From: DATAEU01 sp046724395
GTDB lineage: Bacteria > Actinomycetota > UBA4738 > HRBIN12
Length of the DNA: 8,477 nucleotides
Reading direction: 5' to 3'
NCBI GenBank assembly: GCA_046724395.1
Contig: JBKOWM010000046.1
Coordinates: 1 to 8,477, forward strand
Position numbers and translations under genes: made by a program. Of the stretch, positions 1 through 5,462 are shown piece by piece. The notes under the pieces are model-generated. The model made no database searches. It worked only from the letters and a program-made list of their open reading frames with translations, and was not told the origin of the DNA. How positions within the stretch are numbered: position 1 is the stretch's first letter; every line of letters begins with the position of its first letter.

Positions 1-1
1 C

Positions 2-154
2 CCGCGGATCTCGACGGAGGTGCCCCGCTTTCACGTCACGAGACCCGGTTACGACGTTGAAGCCGTTATCGCGCCACTCGTGCCAGACTGGCGAGAGGAG
101 AACCGTCCCGTCGCGCCGGTACGTCGCGAGGACGGCGAGGAGTGGCAGCTCTAG
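2..154 (+). CDS. 3' end of an unidentified protein (5' end outside window)
   Basis: An open frame runs in from the window edge and ends at TAG 152-154, giving the last 50 residues of a protein. Codons show strong G/C preference at the third position and the frame holds no stop for 150 nt, whereas frame 1 closes at about 58-60. The tail is charged and Pro/Arg/Glu-rich, includes FHVTRPGYDVEAVI, and ends in GEEWQL. I see no catalytic or binding motif and no membrane segment, so no function is assigned. It is transcribed rightwards towards a region of gene fragments, and nothing downstream appears to form an operon with it. The call as coding rests on frame openness and codon bias only. Confidence 0.5.
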   Translation, partial: PRISTEVPRFHVTRPGYDVEAVIAPLVPDWREENRPVAPVRREDGEEWQL

Positions 155-257
155 CAGGTCTCCGAGGTCGCCCGGCCTCAGCCCTTTGCGCATTCACCGA
201 GTCTCCTACTGCAGTCGCGAGACAAGCAAACACGTCGAGGAACATTCCCGAACACTC

Positions 258-343
258 GGCCGCCACGGCGTGCTGTTCCTCGATGGGCTCCCCGAGTTCC
301 GACGCGAGCCCTCGTCCGTATGCTGCAGCCTCTATCACGGGGC
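258..343 (+). pseudogene. ComM/YifB-like Mg-chelatase ATPase fragment with a frame change
   Basis: Read from 258, the frame gives GRHGVLFLDGLPEFRRE, very close to the Walker B region of ComM (YifB), whose family form is HGVLFLDELPEFRR. One frame over, from 308, the sequence continues ALVRMLQPLSRG, which matches the next family block (ALxxxxQPLxxG). The two pieces join if one base is restored near 301-310. The Walker B acidic residue after LFLD is Gly (GGG at 276-278) where the family has Glu. No upstream P-loop or downstream AAA sensor block can be found, so this is about 29 codons of a protein of roughly 500 residues. ComM is a helicase that aids integration of DNA during natural transformation; this fragment cannot do that. 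A chance resemblance is possible because the match is short, but two adjacent blocks in the right order argue against it. Confidence 0.45.
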
Positions 344-344
344 G

Positions 345-539
345 GTGGCGCCGGAGATCGCTGACTATCTCGGTGTGTCGCGATAGCGCGTTCAGCAGCT
401 CGCAGCGGCCGGTCGGCTTCCGGCACCAGCCGGCAAGGACCGCACCGGCCGGTACCGGCGACCGAGCGACATCCGGCGCTGGGCCAAGACGTGGGCACAA
501 GAACGCCGGTGGCGGAAACCAGCGGCGGACAAGCTTTGA
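345..539 (+). pseudogene. Small helix-turn-helix DNA-binding protein interrupted by an amber codon
   Basis: The frame from GTG 345 encodes VAPEIADYLGVSR, then TAG (384-386), then RVQQLAAAGRLPAPAG and a basic tail that includes GRYRRPSDIRRWAKTWAQER, ending at TGA 537-539. The pattern 'EIA-LGVSR-x-RVQQL---GRLPAP' is that of MerR/AlpA-type winged helix-turn-helix proteins, and the tail contains the usual 'R-x-P-SDI-x-x-W' wing and helix. The stop sits where this family normally has Gln: TAG is one transition from CAG. If read through, the product would be 64 residues, a normal size for the family. Such proteins are often excisionases or small regulators of mobile elements, which suits this accessory region. 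The start is uncertain because the frame is open further upstream through the ComM-like fragment. Confidence 0.5.
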
Positions 540-1205
540 CACTCGTAAGGCTCGCCCGCGACTCGAGGATTACTACTGCCAGCCCGTGGCCAAGCGTGCT
601 CGGCTCGACCCGCTCGATCCGGCGACCAGCCATCACGCCGGCGAATGCGAATACCGCGGTGACGCCGGTGCCGCCGTCGCGAAAGTGATCTTGAACGTCA
701 AGGACGGTCTCGGCGGTGACTATTACTGGGTCACGAATGCCAAACCAGTTGGCAGGTGCCGCATTACGCGAGGGGGAGCGCCGCGTGACGACGGACACAG
801 ATGTGGGAGGGCGTCCGGATGACGCCCGGCGGCGGCGGAGGTAGCCGCACCGCACGCGCCACGGTCGACGTCGGGCCTTGACGTGGGCTGAAGGGCGGGG
901 GTTATCAGCACCGCCCGCGCCCTCCTCGACAGCAAGCTCGGGGGATCGTTCCTCCCGAGGCGGCGGGACCGCGTGACGGGAGCTGGCTGCTCCTCCCGGT
1001 TCGCGGGACGGACTGCTGCAAGGTTCGGTCGAGAGCGGGTGATCGCCCGGCTCCCGAGCCAATGGGGCAAGGGGGCGGGACTCCTCACCCCGCCCCGTCC
1101 CTGACTCGACAGAAGCGTCCGGACGATCCCGAGACGGCGAGCGCATCGAAGATCCGTCATGGAATGGTCCTGAGCGGCCCTTGTACGCAGAGGCGCGGGG
1201 CATCG
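540..1205. other. 666-nt stretch with no supportable gene
   Basis: No frame here combines a plausible start, consistent third-position G/C bias and a recognisable motif. The longest opening is on the minus strand, 1203 to 178, but its translation is mostly Arg/Pro/Ser-rich as expected of a shadow in GC-rich DNA. Only the piece around 740-545 on the minus strand (for example TAETVLDVQDHF and GVTAVFAFAGVMAG) looks mildly protein-like, and it may be the remains of a gene I cannot identify. The stretch also holds a GC-rich hairpin at 1072-1096. Confidence 0.5.
1072..1096. terminator. GC-rich hairpin, possible terminator downstream of the minus-strand membrane gene
   Basis: GGGGCGGG (1072-1079) pairs perfectly over 8 bp with CCCGCCCC (1089-1096) around a 9-nt loop. 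It lies about 110 nt beyond the stop of the minus-strand gene at 1206. There is no T-tract on either side, so terminator function is a guess. Confidence 0.25.
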
Positions 1206-1735
1206 TTAAGCAGAAGCGCGAGAGAGCCGGTTCCGGCGACGCGCCCGGATAACGACCTGCATCGCGGAACCGACAGCAGCCGTGAGGAGGCTGATTACGA
1301 GCACTCCGGCGAGCCCGCCCTCAAGAGCGAACCTCCAGAAGTAGGGGATCTCGCCGAAGGCCTCCACCGTTCCGCGGCGGACTTCCTGAAGGACCGTGAG
1401 GGCGAGGAATCCGAGCCACCACATCAATCCCATGAACCAACACGTGAAGATGGTGATCGCCTCGCATCGTGCGAGGAGGTAGGTGGGGACGAGCCAGCAG
1501 GCGACGATGACGCCGAGGAATGCGATCTGTTGGCCCGCGCATGGCTCGTAGAAGTAGGGGTCCGGGTCGCAGTTGTAGATGCCCCTTGCGATTGCGTCGA
1601 CGACGAGACCGCCACCGACAATCGTGAGTCCAGCCCGGCCTCCACCGCCTCGTCGACGATCGCATCTGCGTTCGTCGCCTGCTCGGTCACGCGCCGGATC
1701 GCTCGCTGAAGGACATCGCGCTCGTCGGCTCTCAC
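1206..1735 (-). pseudogene. Multi-pass membrane protein of unknown function, split by a one-base shift
   Basis: From GTG 1735 the minus strand encodes an acidic/basic amphipathic start (VRADERDVLQRAIRR, then DAIVDEAVEAG). At the G run complementary to 1634-1636 the reading moves one frame, and the downstream frame (GLTIVGGGLVVDAIARG onward) stays open to TAA at 1208-1206. Restoring one G gives 177 codons including the stop, with a junction reading EAGAGLTIVGGG. The second part has one possible and three clear hydrophobic helices: the GLTIVGGGLVV segment, IAFLGVIVACWLVPTYLLA, ITIFTCWFMGLMWWLGFLAL, and GGLAGVLVISLLTAAVGSAM. Between the first two is a Cys/Tyr-rich loop (NCDPDPYFYEPC). The C-terminus is Arg-rich, suggesting a cytoplasmic tail. 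I recognise no family. Either the gene is a young pseudogene or the shift is a sequence error. Confidence 0.6.
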
Positions 1736-1747
1736 GTCGCGAGGTAG

Positions 1748-1768
1748 CCACCGCGCCAGACGCGGTGG
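1748..1768. repeat. Perfect 8-bp inverted repeat upstream of the minus-strand membrane gene
   Basis: CCACCGCG (1748-1755) and CGCGGTGG (1761-1768) are exact reverse complements around the 5-nt loop CCAGA. The hairpin lies 12-33 nt upstream of the GTG at 1735, so it would sit in or next to the 5' leader or promoter of that gene. It could be an operator or an RNA hairpin; there is no T-run to suggest a terminator. Confidence 0.5.
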
Positions 1769-1776
1769 GATACGTG

Positions 1777-1798
1777 TGGTCCGCGGATGGTCCGCGAG
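1777..1798. repeat. Two 11-bp tandem repeats containing a 6-bp hairpin
   Basis: TGGTCCGCGGA (1777-1787) is followed directly by TGGTCCGCGAG (1788-1798). The first nine bases are identical, giving an 11-bp period, close to one helical turn. CGCGGA (1782-1787) and TCCGCG (1791-1796) also form a perfect 6-bp stem with loop TGG. The position, upstream of the minus-strand membrane gene, fits an operator, but no binding protein can be named. Confidence 0.4.
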
Positions 1799-1887
1799 AG
1801 GGCCAGTTCAGACGGGAACCGACTGGAATCACAAGGACAGGACTTCGCTGCTGAGGCGGCATGCAGGGCTCTGACCAGTGGTACCGG

Positions 1888-1935
1888 CACACCTTGCCAA
1901 GGTGGGGGTCGCGGGTTCGAATCCCGTCGTCCGCT
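1888..1935 (+). other. 3' half of a tRNA-Gly(GCC), probable att core; 5' half degenerate
   Basis: The sequence contains a tRNA anticodon arm (CACC, loop TTGCCAA with anticodon GCC at 1896-1898, GGTG), a T arm (GCGGG, TTCGAAT, CCCGT at 1911-1927), a 3' acceptor strand CGTCCGC (1928-1934) and discriminator T (1935). CCA is not fully encoded (CCG follows). The matching 5' acceptor GCGGACG is absent. Upstream, only scattered resemblance remains (GCGG at 1856, CTC at 1869, AGTGGTA at 1878), and the spacing is about 7 nt too long for a tRNA. Tyrosine integrases commonly use tRNA 3' halves as attachment sites, and an integrase remnant and tandem repeats lie just to the right, so I read this as an att core. 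A decayed tRNA gene is the alternative. Confidence 0.6.
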
Positions 1936-1992
1936 CCGCAGAAGCGCTGGTCAAGCCACCTGTCCCCACTTCTCCACGGAGAAATGGACCGC

Positions 1993-2014
1993 AGGGGGTC
2001 ACAAGGGGGTCACA
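1993..2014. repeat. Two perfect 11-bp tandem repeats, possible integrase arm-binding sites
   Basis: AGGGGGTCACA occurs twice, end to end (1993-2003 and 2004-2014). The pair begins 58 nt after the tRNA-derived core. Direct repeats beside the core are the usual form of arm-type sites bound by the N-terminal domain of tyrosine integrases. Their placement suggests the mobile element extends to the right of the core. That role is inferred from position and repeat form only. Confidence 0.5.
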
Positions 2015-2089
2015 GCCGCCAGGCCTGTTTGCACCCACGTAGAGCGGGATGATCCCGGTCAAGACCACGCGGCCCCCGGCGCGAGTACC

Positions 2090-2095
2090 TAGGCT
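2090..2095 (+). promoter_or_regulatory. Leaderless-type -10 box TAGGCT
   Basis: TAGGCT fits the actinobacterial -10 consensus TAnnnT and ends exactly 6 nt before ATG 2102, which would put the transcription start at or next to the start codon. No ribosome-binding site precedes the ATG, and no convincing -35 box is present at 16-19 bp. The same hexamer and spacing recur before 3479. Confidence 0.5.
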
Positions 2096-2101
2096 GGCGC
2101 C

Positions 2102-2668
2102 ATGGTCAGGTTGGAGAAGGACGGCAGCTCGTGGCGCATCGGGACAGACGACGAGGTCGCGTGGATCGCCAACGGCACGTCTATCGATCGCACCATCACT
2201 GCTGCGATCCCGCCGGGCTTTGAGGCCTATGCCACATTCGTGCTGCCGTACGGAGGTGAAGGGCAGGACACGCATGACAGGGCCGTGCTTGCCCTGCTGA
2301 GCGAGGAGTCGGCAGACCAGCCGTGGTGGCTGGGGTATCTCGACACCGGCGCCGATGACATCGTCTTCCCGGGTGCGCCGATGGTGACCTTGTATTCGGA
2401 TTGGTGCTACGTGCTGGTCGAGGCGGGGCCGGAGCAGGCCTCCACGTGGCGCCGCAGCGGCGACTGGTCGTTCTGGAAGGGCGCCTTGCCCAACTTGATG
2501 TTCCCTGCCGACCGCTCGTGGCTGGTATCGACGCTGTGGGATGACGACTGGACCTGCATCGGCGGACCGGCCGGGCTGGTCGGCAGGTTTCTGCGCCACC
2601 CTGCCCTGCAGGCTAGGCCGGTGACCCTAGGCGAAGACGCCACACCACCAGGTCACCACGCGATTTGA
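2102..2668 (+). CDS. Trp-rich protein of unknown function, 188 aa
   Basis: This intact frame starts at ATG 2102, right after a leaderless-type -10 box, and stops at TGA 2666-2668. The protein is acidic and unusually rich in tryptophan (11 of 188), with Trp clusters in STWRRSGDWSFWKG (about 120-133) and STLWDDDWTCIGG (about 149-161). There is no signal peptide, membrane segment or recognisable catalytic motif, so it is probably a soluble cytoplasmic protein. It lies between the att-like tRNA fragment and the convergent integrase remnant, 42 nt from the latter, which makes it a candidate cargo gene of that element. It is one of the few undamaged genes in the left part of the window, suggesting it is still selected for or that decay is recent. 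I recall similar hypothetical proteins in actinobacteria but cannot give a function. Confidence 0.7.
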   Translation: MVRLEKDGSSWRIGTDDEVAWIANGTSIDRTITAAIPPGFEAYATFVLPYGGEGQDTHDRAVLALLSEESADQPWWLGYLDTGADDIVFPGAPMVTLYSDWCYVLVEAGPEQASTWRRSGDWSFWKGALPNLMFPADRSWLVSTLWDDDWTCIGGPAGLVGRFLRHPALQARPVTLGEDATPPGHHAI

Positions 2669-2710
2669 GGTGCGATGCTCCTTGGCCCCCCGTGTGCCAT
2701 GAATAACTTC

Positions 2711-3107
2711 TCAGGAAGACGAGCGGAACGCCTTGTCGATCGCGTCGGCCGCAGAGCGATCCGCCTCGCCGTAGAGCTCGACGTACACCGTGTCGACCAT
2801 GCGCGTGGACGTGTGACCGAGCCGGTGTGCGACCGTCTTGAGGTCGTGTAGCTGTCCGTACGCGATCGATGCACCGGTGTGCCGAAGCCAGCCCGGCCGG
2901 ACGCGTCCAACGCCAGCGGCATCGCACGCTGCAGTCCATACGCGGCGGAACGTCTTCCGATAGACGGGCGTGTTCCCCGGACCGGAGAACACGAGGCCCT
3001 CGAGATGCGTCACCCTTCAGCCTGAAGGTCTTGACCCGCTGATGACCGCCGGGATCGCGCCAACGCGCCTGCCACTTACCAGAGGGTGCCTTGCGGACCC
3101 AGGCCAC
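2711..3107 (-). pseudogene. Tyrosine recombinase/integrase remnant with internal deletion
   Basis: From GTG 3107 the minus strand encodes an integrase-type N-terminal arm-binding domain (VAWVRKAPSGKWQARWRDPG, then QRVKTFRLKGDA). After about 34 codons the frame that carries integrase homology changes: from about 3013 to TGA 2713-2711 it encodes the catalytic C-terminus (HLEGLVFSGPGNTP, then RKTFRRVWTAAC, RPGWLRHTGAS, VAHRLGHTSTRM, VDTVYVELY). The core-binding domain and the first catalytic Arg block are missing, so about 132 codons remain of a usual 370-400. The second catalytic Arg (LRHT), the LGH histidine and the nucleophile Tyr (DTVY) are present. The position three before that Arg, normally His in HxxR, is Gly. 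Without the first Arg and the core-binding domain, recombination is not expected. The gene faces the att-like core and overlaps the upstream small gene. Confidence 0.75.
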
Positions 3108-3363
3108 TACAGCCGCCCTTCATGCGTCACGCGGAGGAAGTCGATGCGCGAGTGGATGTGCCCCCAACCGCAGGCGAAGCATCGGACAGCCACCAAGTCG
3201 CCCTCGCGACGGATCGGCGCCCGGTTGCCCAGCCACTCGACTCGCCGAGGTGGGGGATACCGAGATCGTTGTGCTCCAACCGGATCTGGAACTGGATACC
3301 TTGAACATCGCGGCGCAGGTTGTAGTCCCACATGTTCGACGGCCGCATTCGGGATTCGGACAC
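3107..3363 (-). pseudogene. Small protein upstream of the integrase, split by a one-base shift
   Basis: On the minus strand one frame reads MRPSNMWDYNLRRDVQ, then RLEHNDLGIPHLGES. The next frame continues VEWLGNRAPIRREGD, then LVAVRCFACGWGHIHSRIDF, and ends EGRL at TAG 3109-3107. Adding one base near 3240 joins them into exactly 86 codons including the stop when started at GTG 3363; ATG 3348 and ATG 3333 are alternative starts. A CxxC...HxH cluster (CFACGWGHIH) could bind zinc, but this is a guess. The TAG overlaps the integrase GTG by one base (TAGTG), a typical translational-coupling layout. Small genes in this position of integrative elements are often excisionases or control proteins; no clear helix-turn-helix is visible here, so the function is unassigned. 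Confidence 0.55.
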
Positions 3364-3466
3364 GGGAAGTTTCGCTGCCTGCGCTTGTCGGGCACGGCGT
3401 GCTCGGAAGGAGCTCGCTCCGGCTCATGCGCGAAGTTCCGACGATTCTCGCTTGGCAAGCAAGGCG

Positions 3467-3472
3467 TAGGCT
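3467..3472 (+). promoter_or_regulatory. Leaderless-type -10 box TAGGCT
   Basis: TAGGCT ends 6 nt before GTG 3479, the same hexamer and spacing as before 2102. No Shine-Dalgarno sequence lies between it and the start codon, which supports a leaderless transcript. A -35 box is not evident at the expected distance (3444-3449 reads ATTCTC). Confidence 0.5.
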
Positions 3473-3478
3473 CCAGCC

Positions 3479-4237
3479 GTGGACGTTCCCGACTACGTCG
3501 AGCAGCTACGACGTGACGGCGAACGCTTGGCGACGGTCGCCTCGTTCACCGATCCGGGCGCGCCAGTGCCGACCTGCCCCGACTGGTCGCTTCGCGATCT
3601 GGTTCGTCACGTTGGGGGCGTGCATCGATGGGCGACCGGGTTCGTCCGGGGTGCCGGACGCCAGCCGCCCGACGGCGACCTCGAGCGATTCGTCGGGGGG
3701 TGGCCGGAGGACACGAAGCTGGTGGCGTGGTTCGCGCACGGCCACCGAGCCCTGGTGGAGGCGCTCGCTTCGGCTCCTGCCGATCTGGAGACGTGGACGT
3801 TCCTCGAGGCTCCGACGCCGCTCGCGTTCTGGGCGCGCCGTCAGGCCCACGAGACCGCGATCCATCGCGTCGACGCGGAGAGTGCCGGCGGAGATGTCAC
3901 CGGGTTCCCGTCCGGCTTCGCGGTGGACGGCATCGACGAGCTCCTGCTCCGCTTCGCGAACCGGCCCGGCGGCACGTTGCCGGCGGTCCAGACGACGCGG
4001 TCGATGGTCGTGCGCGCGAAGGATGAACCCCGGAGCTGGCGTGTGACCTTCGCGCCGTCGGGCTTCCGGATCGAGGCCGATCCGATCGGTGAGGACGCGG
4101 ACCTCCTCGTGACCGGTGACGCCTCGGAGCTTTACGTCTTGCTGTGGAACCGGCGAGACGCGACCGGATCGGAGATGGACGGAGAACCCGACCTGTTCGC
4201 TCTCTGGCGAGAGATTGTGCAAATCCGGTGGAGCTGA
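3479..4237 (+). CDS. Maleylpyruvate isomerase family mycothiol-dependent enzyme
   Basis: This 252-aa protein has the two-domain layout of the mycothiol-dependent maleylpyruvate isomerase (MDMPI) family: an N-terminal DinB-like metal-binding four-helix bundle (about 1-140) and an MDMPI C-terminal domain (about 150-250). Family hallmarks are PVPTCPDWSLRDLVRHVGGV (29-48) and AHETAIHRVDAE (123-134). The likely metal ligands are His44 and, in the HETAIH motif, Glu125/His129, by analogy with the family's His/Glu/His site. Members use mycothiol as cofactor or a conjugation substrate in the cytoplasm, but most paralogues have no known substrate, so isomerase activity is not implied. GTG 3479 is chosen because it follows the TAGGCT box by 6 nt and starts at the family's normal N-terminus. 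The next gene begins 151 nt downstream. The frame is intact and codon use is host-like. Confidence 0.85.
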   Translation: MDVPDYVEQLRRDGERLATVASFTDPGAPVPTCPDWSLRDLVRHVGGVHRWATGFVRGAGRQPPDGDLERFVGGWPEDTKLVAWFAHGHRALVEALASAPADLETWTFLEAPTPLAFWARRQAHETAIHRVDAESAGGDVTGFPSGFAVDGIDELLLRFANRPGGTLPAVQTTRSMVVRAKDEPRSWRVTFAPSGFRIEADPIGEDADLLVTGDASELYVLLWNRRDATGSEMDGEPDLFALWREIVQIRWS

Positions 4238-4388
4238 GGTCTCCACTCAGCACCCTGCGCCCACCGATCGCCCAGCGTCGGAGCTTAATGACGAGCAGCG
4301 ACGCGTCCTTGGCGACGAGGTGCCGATCGACCTTGCCCTTCGCATCCTTCGGGAATACAGAGAGGTGGATCCCGACGGAAGGGTCGCC

Positions 4389-5202
4389 GTGCGCGAGATC
4401 GCGATTATCTTGTTGGCGGGTGCCCTCCTCGCCACGGCGTGCGCGTCGGGCGGCGGGGCGGCAAGCGAAAGCCCCCAGTCCCGCTCGGCCGAAGTGATCG
4501 AGGTGGGCGCCACCGAGTACGCATTCAGCGTTCCCCCCGAGGTCCGCGGCGGTGTGGTCGCGATGCGGTTCACAAACACCGGAAGCCTTCCCCACGAGTT
4601 CGCGTTCGGGCGCATCGACCCGGGGAGGGGCCTGGAGGACCTTCGAGCGTTCGTCGAGTCCGGCGAGGAGCCGCCCGACTGGATGCACGACGTGGCCGGT
4701 GTCCCCGCGCTCAGCCCAGGTCGGAGCGTGACGGTCACCCGCACGCTCGCGCCGGGGACCTATACGTTCCTCTGCTACCTCCCCTCGCCGGATGGCACTC
4801 CCCACGTGAAACTCGGGATGTTCGCGACCTTCGAGATCGTGGGCGAGACCGGCGCCGCACTACCACCCGCCGACCTGGTCATCTCCGCGGGAGGCGACGG
4901 GCTGAGCGTGCCGGAGATCCTCCCGGCGTGCAGACCGTCGAGCTCCGCAACGAGGGGCCGGGCAAACACGGCTTCCTGATCGTGCGGCCGGAGGATCCCG
5001 ATGCAACATTCGAGCAAGTCTTCGCCTCGGTCGAGGAATGGTTCAAGGGGGCCTCAAGGGGCCGGCTCCGATCGCCTTCATAGGGGGGATGCAGTCAAGA
5101 CCGGCGGGAACCTCGGTGTTCGAGACCGCCGCGTTCGAGGAGGGGACCTACATCGTCTGGGACGAGGACGGGGACGACACAGTCACGGTCGCGGTCTCGT
5201 AG
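4389..5202 (+). pseudogene. Two-domain cupredoxin-like lipoprotein, frame changed twice
   Basis: From GTG 4389, preceded by GGAAGGG (4377-4383), the product begins MREIAIILLAGALLATAC, a lipoprotein signal with Cys18. GTG 4365 and GTG 4320 are alternative in-frame starts. Domain 1 (about 30-150) is cupredoxin-like with all four type-1 copper ligands in order: His69 (LPHEF), Cys129 (TFLCYLP), His139 (GTPHVK), Met144 (LGM). Domain 2 begins in the same frame (LVISAGGDGLSVPEIL), moves one frame at CCC 4922-4924 (GVQTVELRNEGPGKHGF), and moves again at GGGGG 5047-5051 (GLKGPAPIAFIGGMQS), ending TVTVAVS at TAG 5200-5202. Adding one C and one G gives 272 codons including the stop. Domain 2 keeps one His but no Cys-His-Met loop, so it likely does not bind copper. 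As read, the product would stop at 4979. An anchored extracytoplasmic electron-transfer or copper-binding role is inferred from the fold. Confidence 0.7.
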
Positions 5203-5276
5203 CCGCGTAGACCCACGCACGCGATCCTCAGGGGACTGTAGCCACTAAGCGATTTTAGGCCTGGATGGGTCACACA

Positions 5277-5360
5277 CTACACGGCTGTGCTCCTGCAGCC
5301 CCGGAACGCTCCTATGCGATCATTCGTGCCACCGACGTCGACGCCGACCCGGATACTCAT
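5277..5360 (-). pseudogene. Truncated N-terminus of an ASKHA-type kinase or hydantoinase/oxoprolinase-like gene
   Basis: The minus strand from ATG 5360 reads MSIRVGVDVGGTNDRIGAF and stops at TAG after 27 codons. GVDVGGTN is the phosphate-1 motif at the extreme N-terminus of ROK-type sugar kinases and of hydantoinase/oxoprolinase subunits (there usually GVDVGGTNTD). Similarity ends after about 19 residues, and no continuation is visible in any minus frame down to 5203. It is oriented divergently from the permease, and its start lies just upstream of the permease's proposed -35 box. I read it as the stub left by a deletion of a former divergent neighbour. A chance 27-codon frame is possible, but the motif at position 5-12, right after an ATG, is specific. 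Confidence 0.45.
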
Positions 5361-5380
5361 CCCGTCAACCCCCCCGGGAC

Positions 5381-5410
5381 TTGACCTCGCCGCGTCAGGC
5401 GACACATCAT
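5381..5410 (+). promoter_or_regulatory. Probable promoter of the permease operon
   Basis: TTGACC (5381-5386) matches a -35 box and is followed 18 nt later by CATCAT (5405-5410), which has the key A and final T of a -10 box. Transcription would begin near 5417, leaving a leader of about 46 nt with a strong ribosome-binding site before GTG 5463. Confidence 0.4.
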
Positions 5411-5448
5411 CGCCCAGGCATCGCCCGCATGCGATCGGTCCGTTCGTC

Positions 5449-5457
5449 GGGAGGAGG
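5449..5457 (+). promoter_or_regulatory. Ribosome-binding site of the permease
   Basis: GGGAGGAGG lies 5 nt before GTG 5463 and fixes that codon as the start. It is the strongest Shine-Dalgarno sequence in the window and contrasts with the leaderless-type starts of three other genes. Confidence 0.7.
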
Positions 5458-5462
5458 ACGAC

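Noticed and set aside
178..1203. Minus-strand frame of 341 codons as a possible gene
   Set aside because: It is mostly low-information Arg/Pro/Ser sequence with weak third-position bias and no motif. A short piece near 740-545 is mildly protein-like but cannot be identified.
1783..1789. GCGGATG as the missing 5' acceptor strand of the tRNA-Gly fragment
   Set aside because: It can pair with CGTCCGC (1928-1934) but lies about 145 nt away with no D arm next to it. It belongs to the tandem repeat at 1777-1798.
3340..3366. Minus-strand T-arm-like sequence (GTCCGAATCCC)
   Set aside because: The flanking bases do not form a 5-bp T stem and there is no acceptor or anticodon arm, so it is not a second copy of the tRNA core.
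4238..4388. Upstream extension of the lipoprotein or a small gene from ATG 4288
   Set aside because: The frame is open and slightly protein-like before 4389, but a lipoprotein signal should be near the N-terminus and GGAAGGG precedes GTG 4389. No motif supports a separate gene.
5283..5300. Hairpin GGCTGT...GCAGCC as a terminator between the lipoprotein gene and the permease
   Set aside because: The stem is only five pairs plus a wobble, with no T-tract, and it falls inside the ASKHA-like stub.
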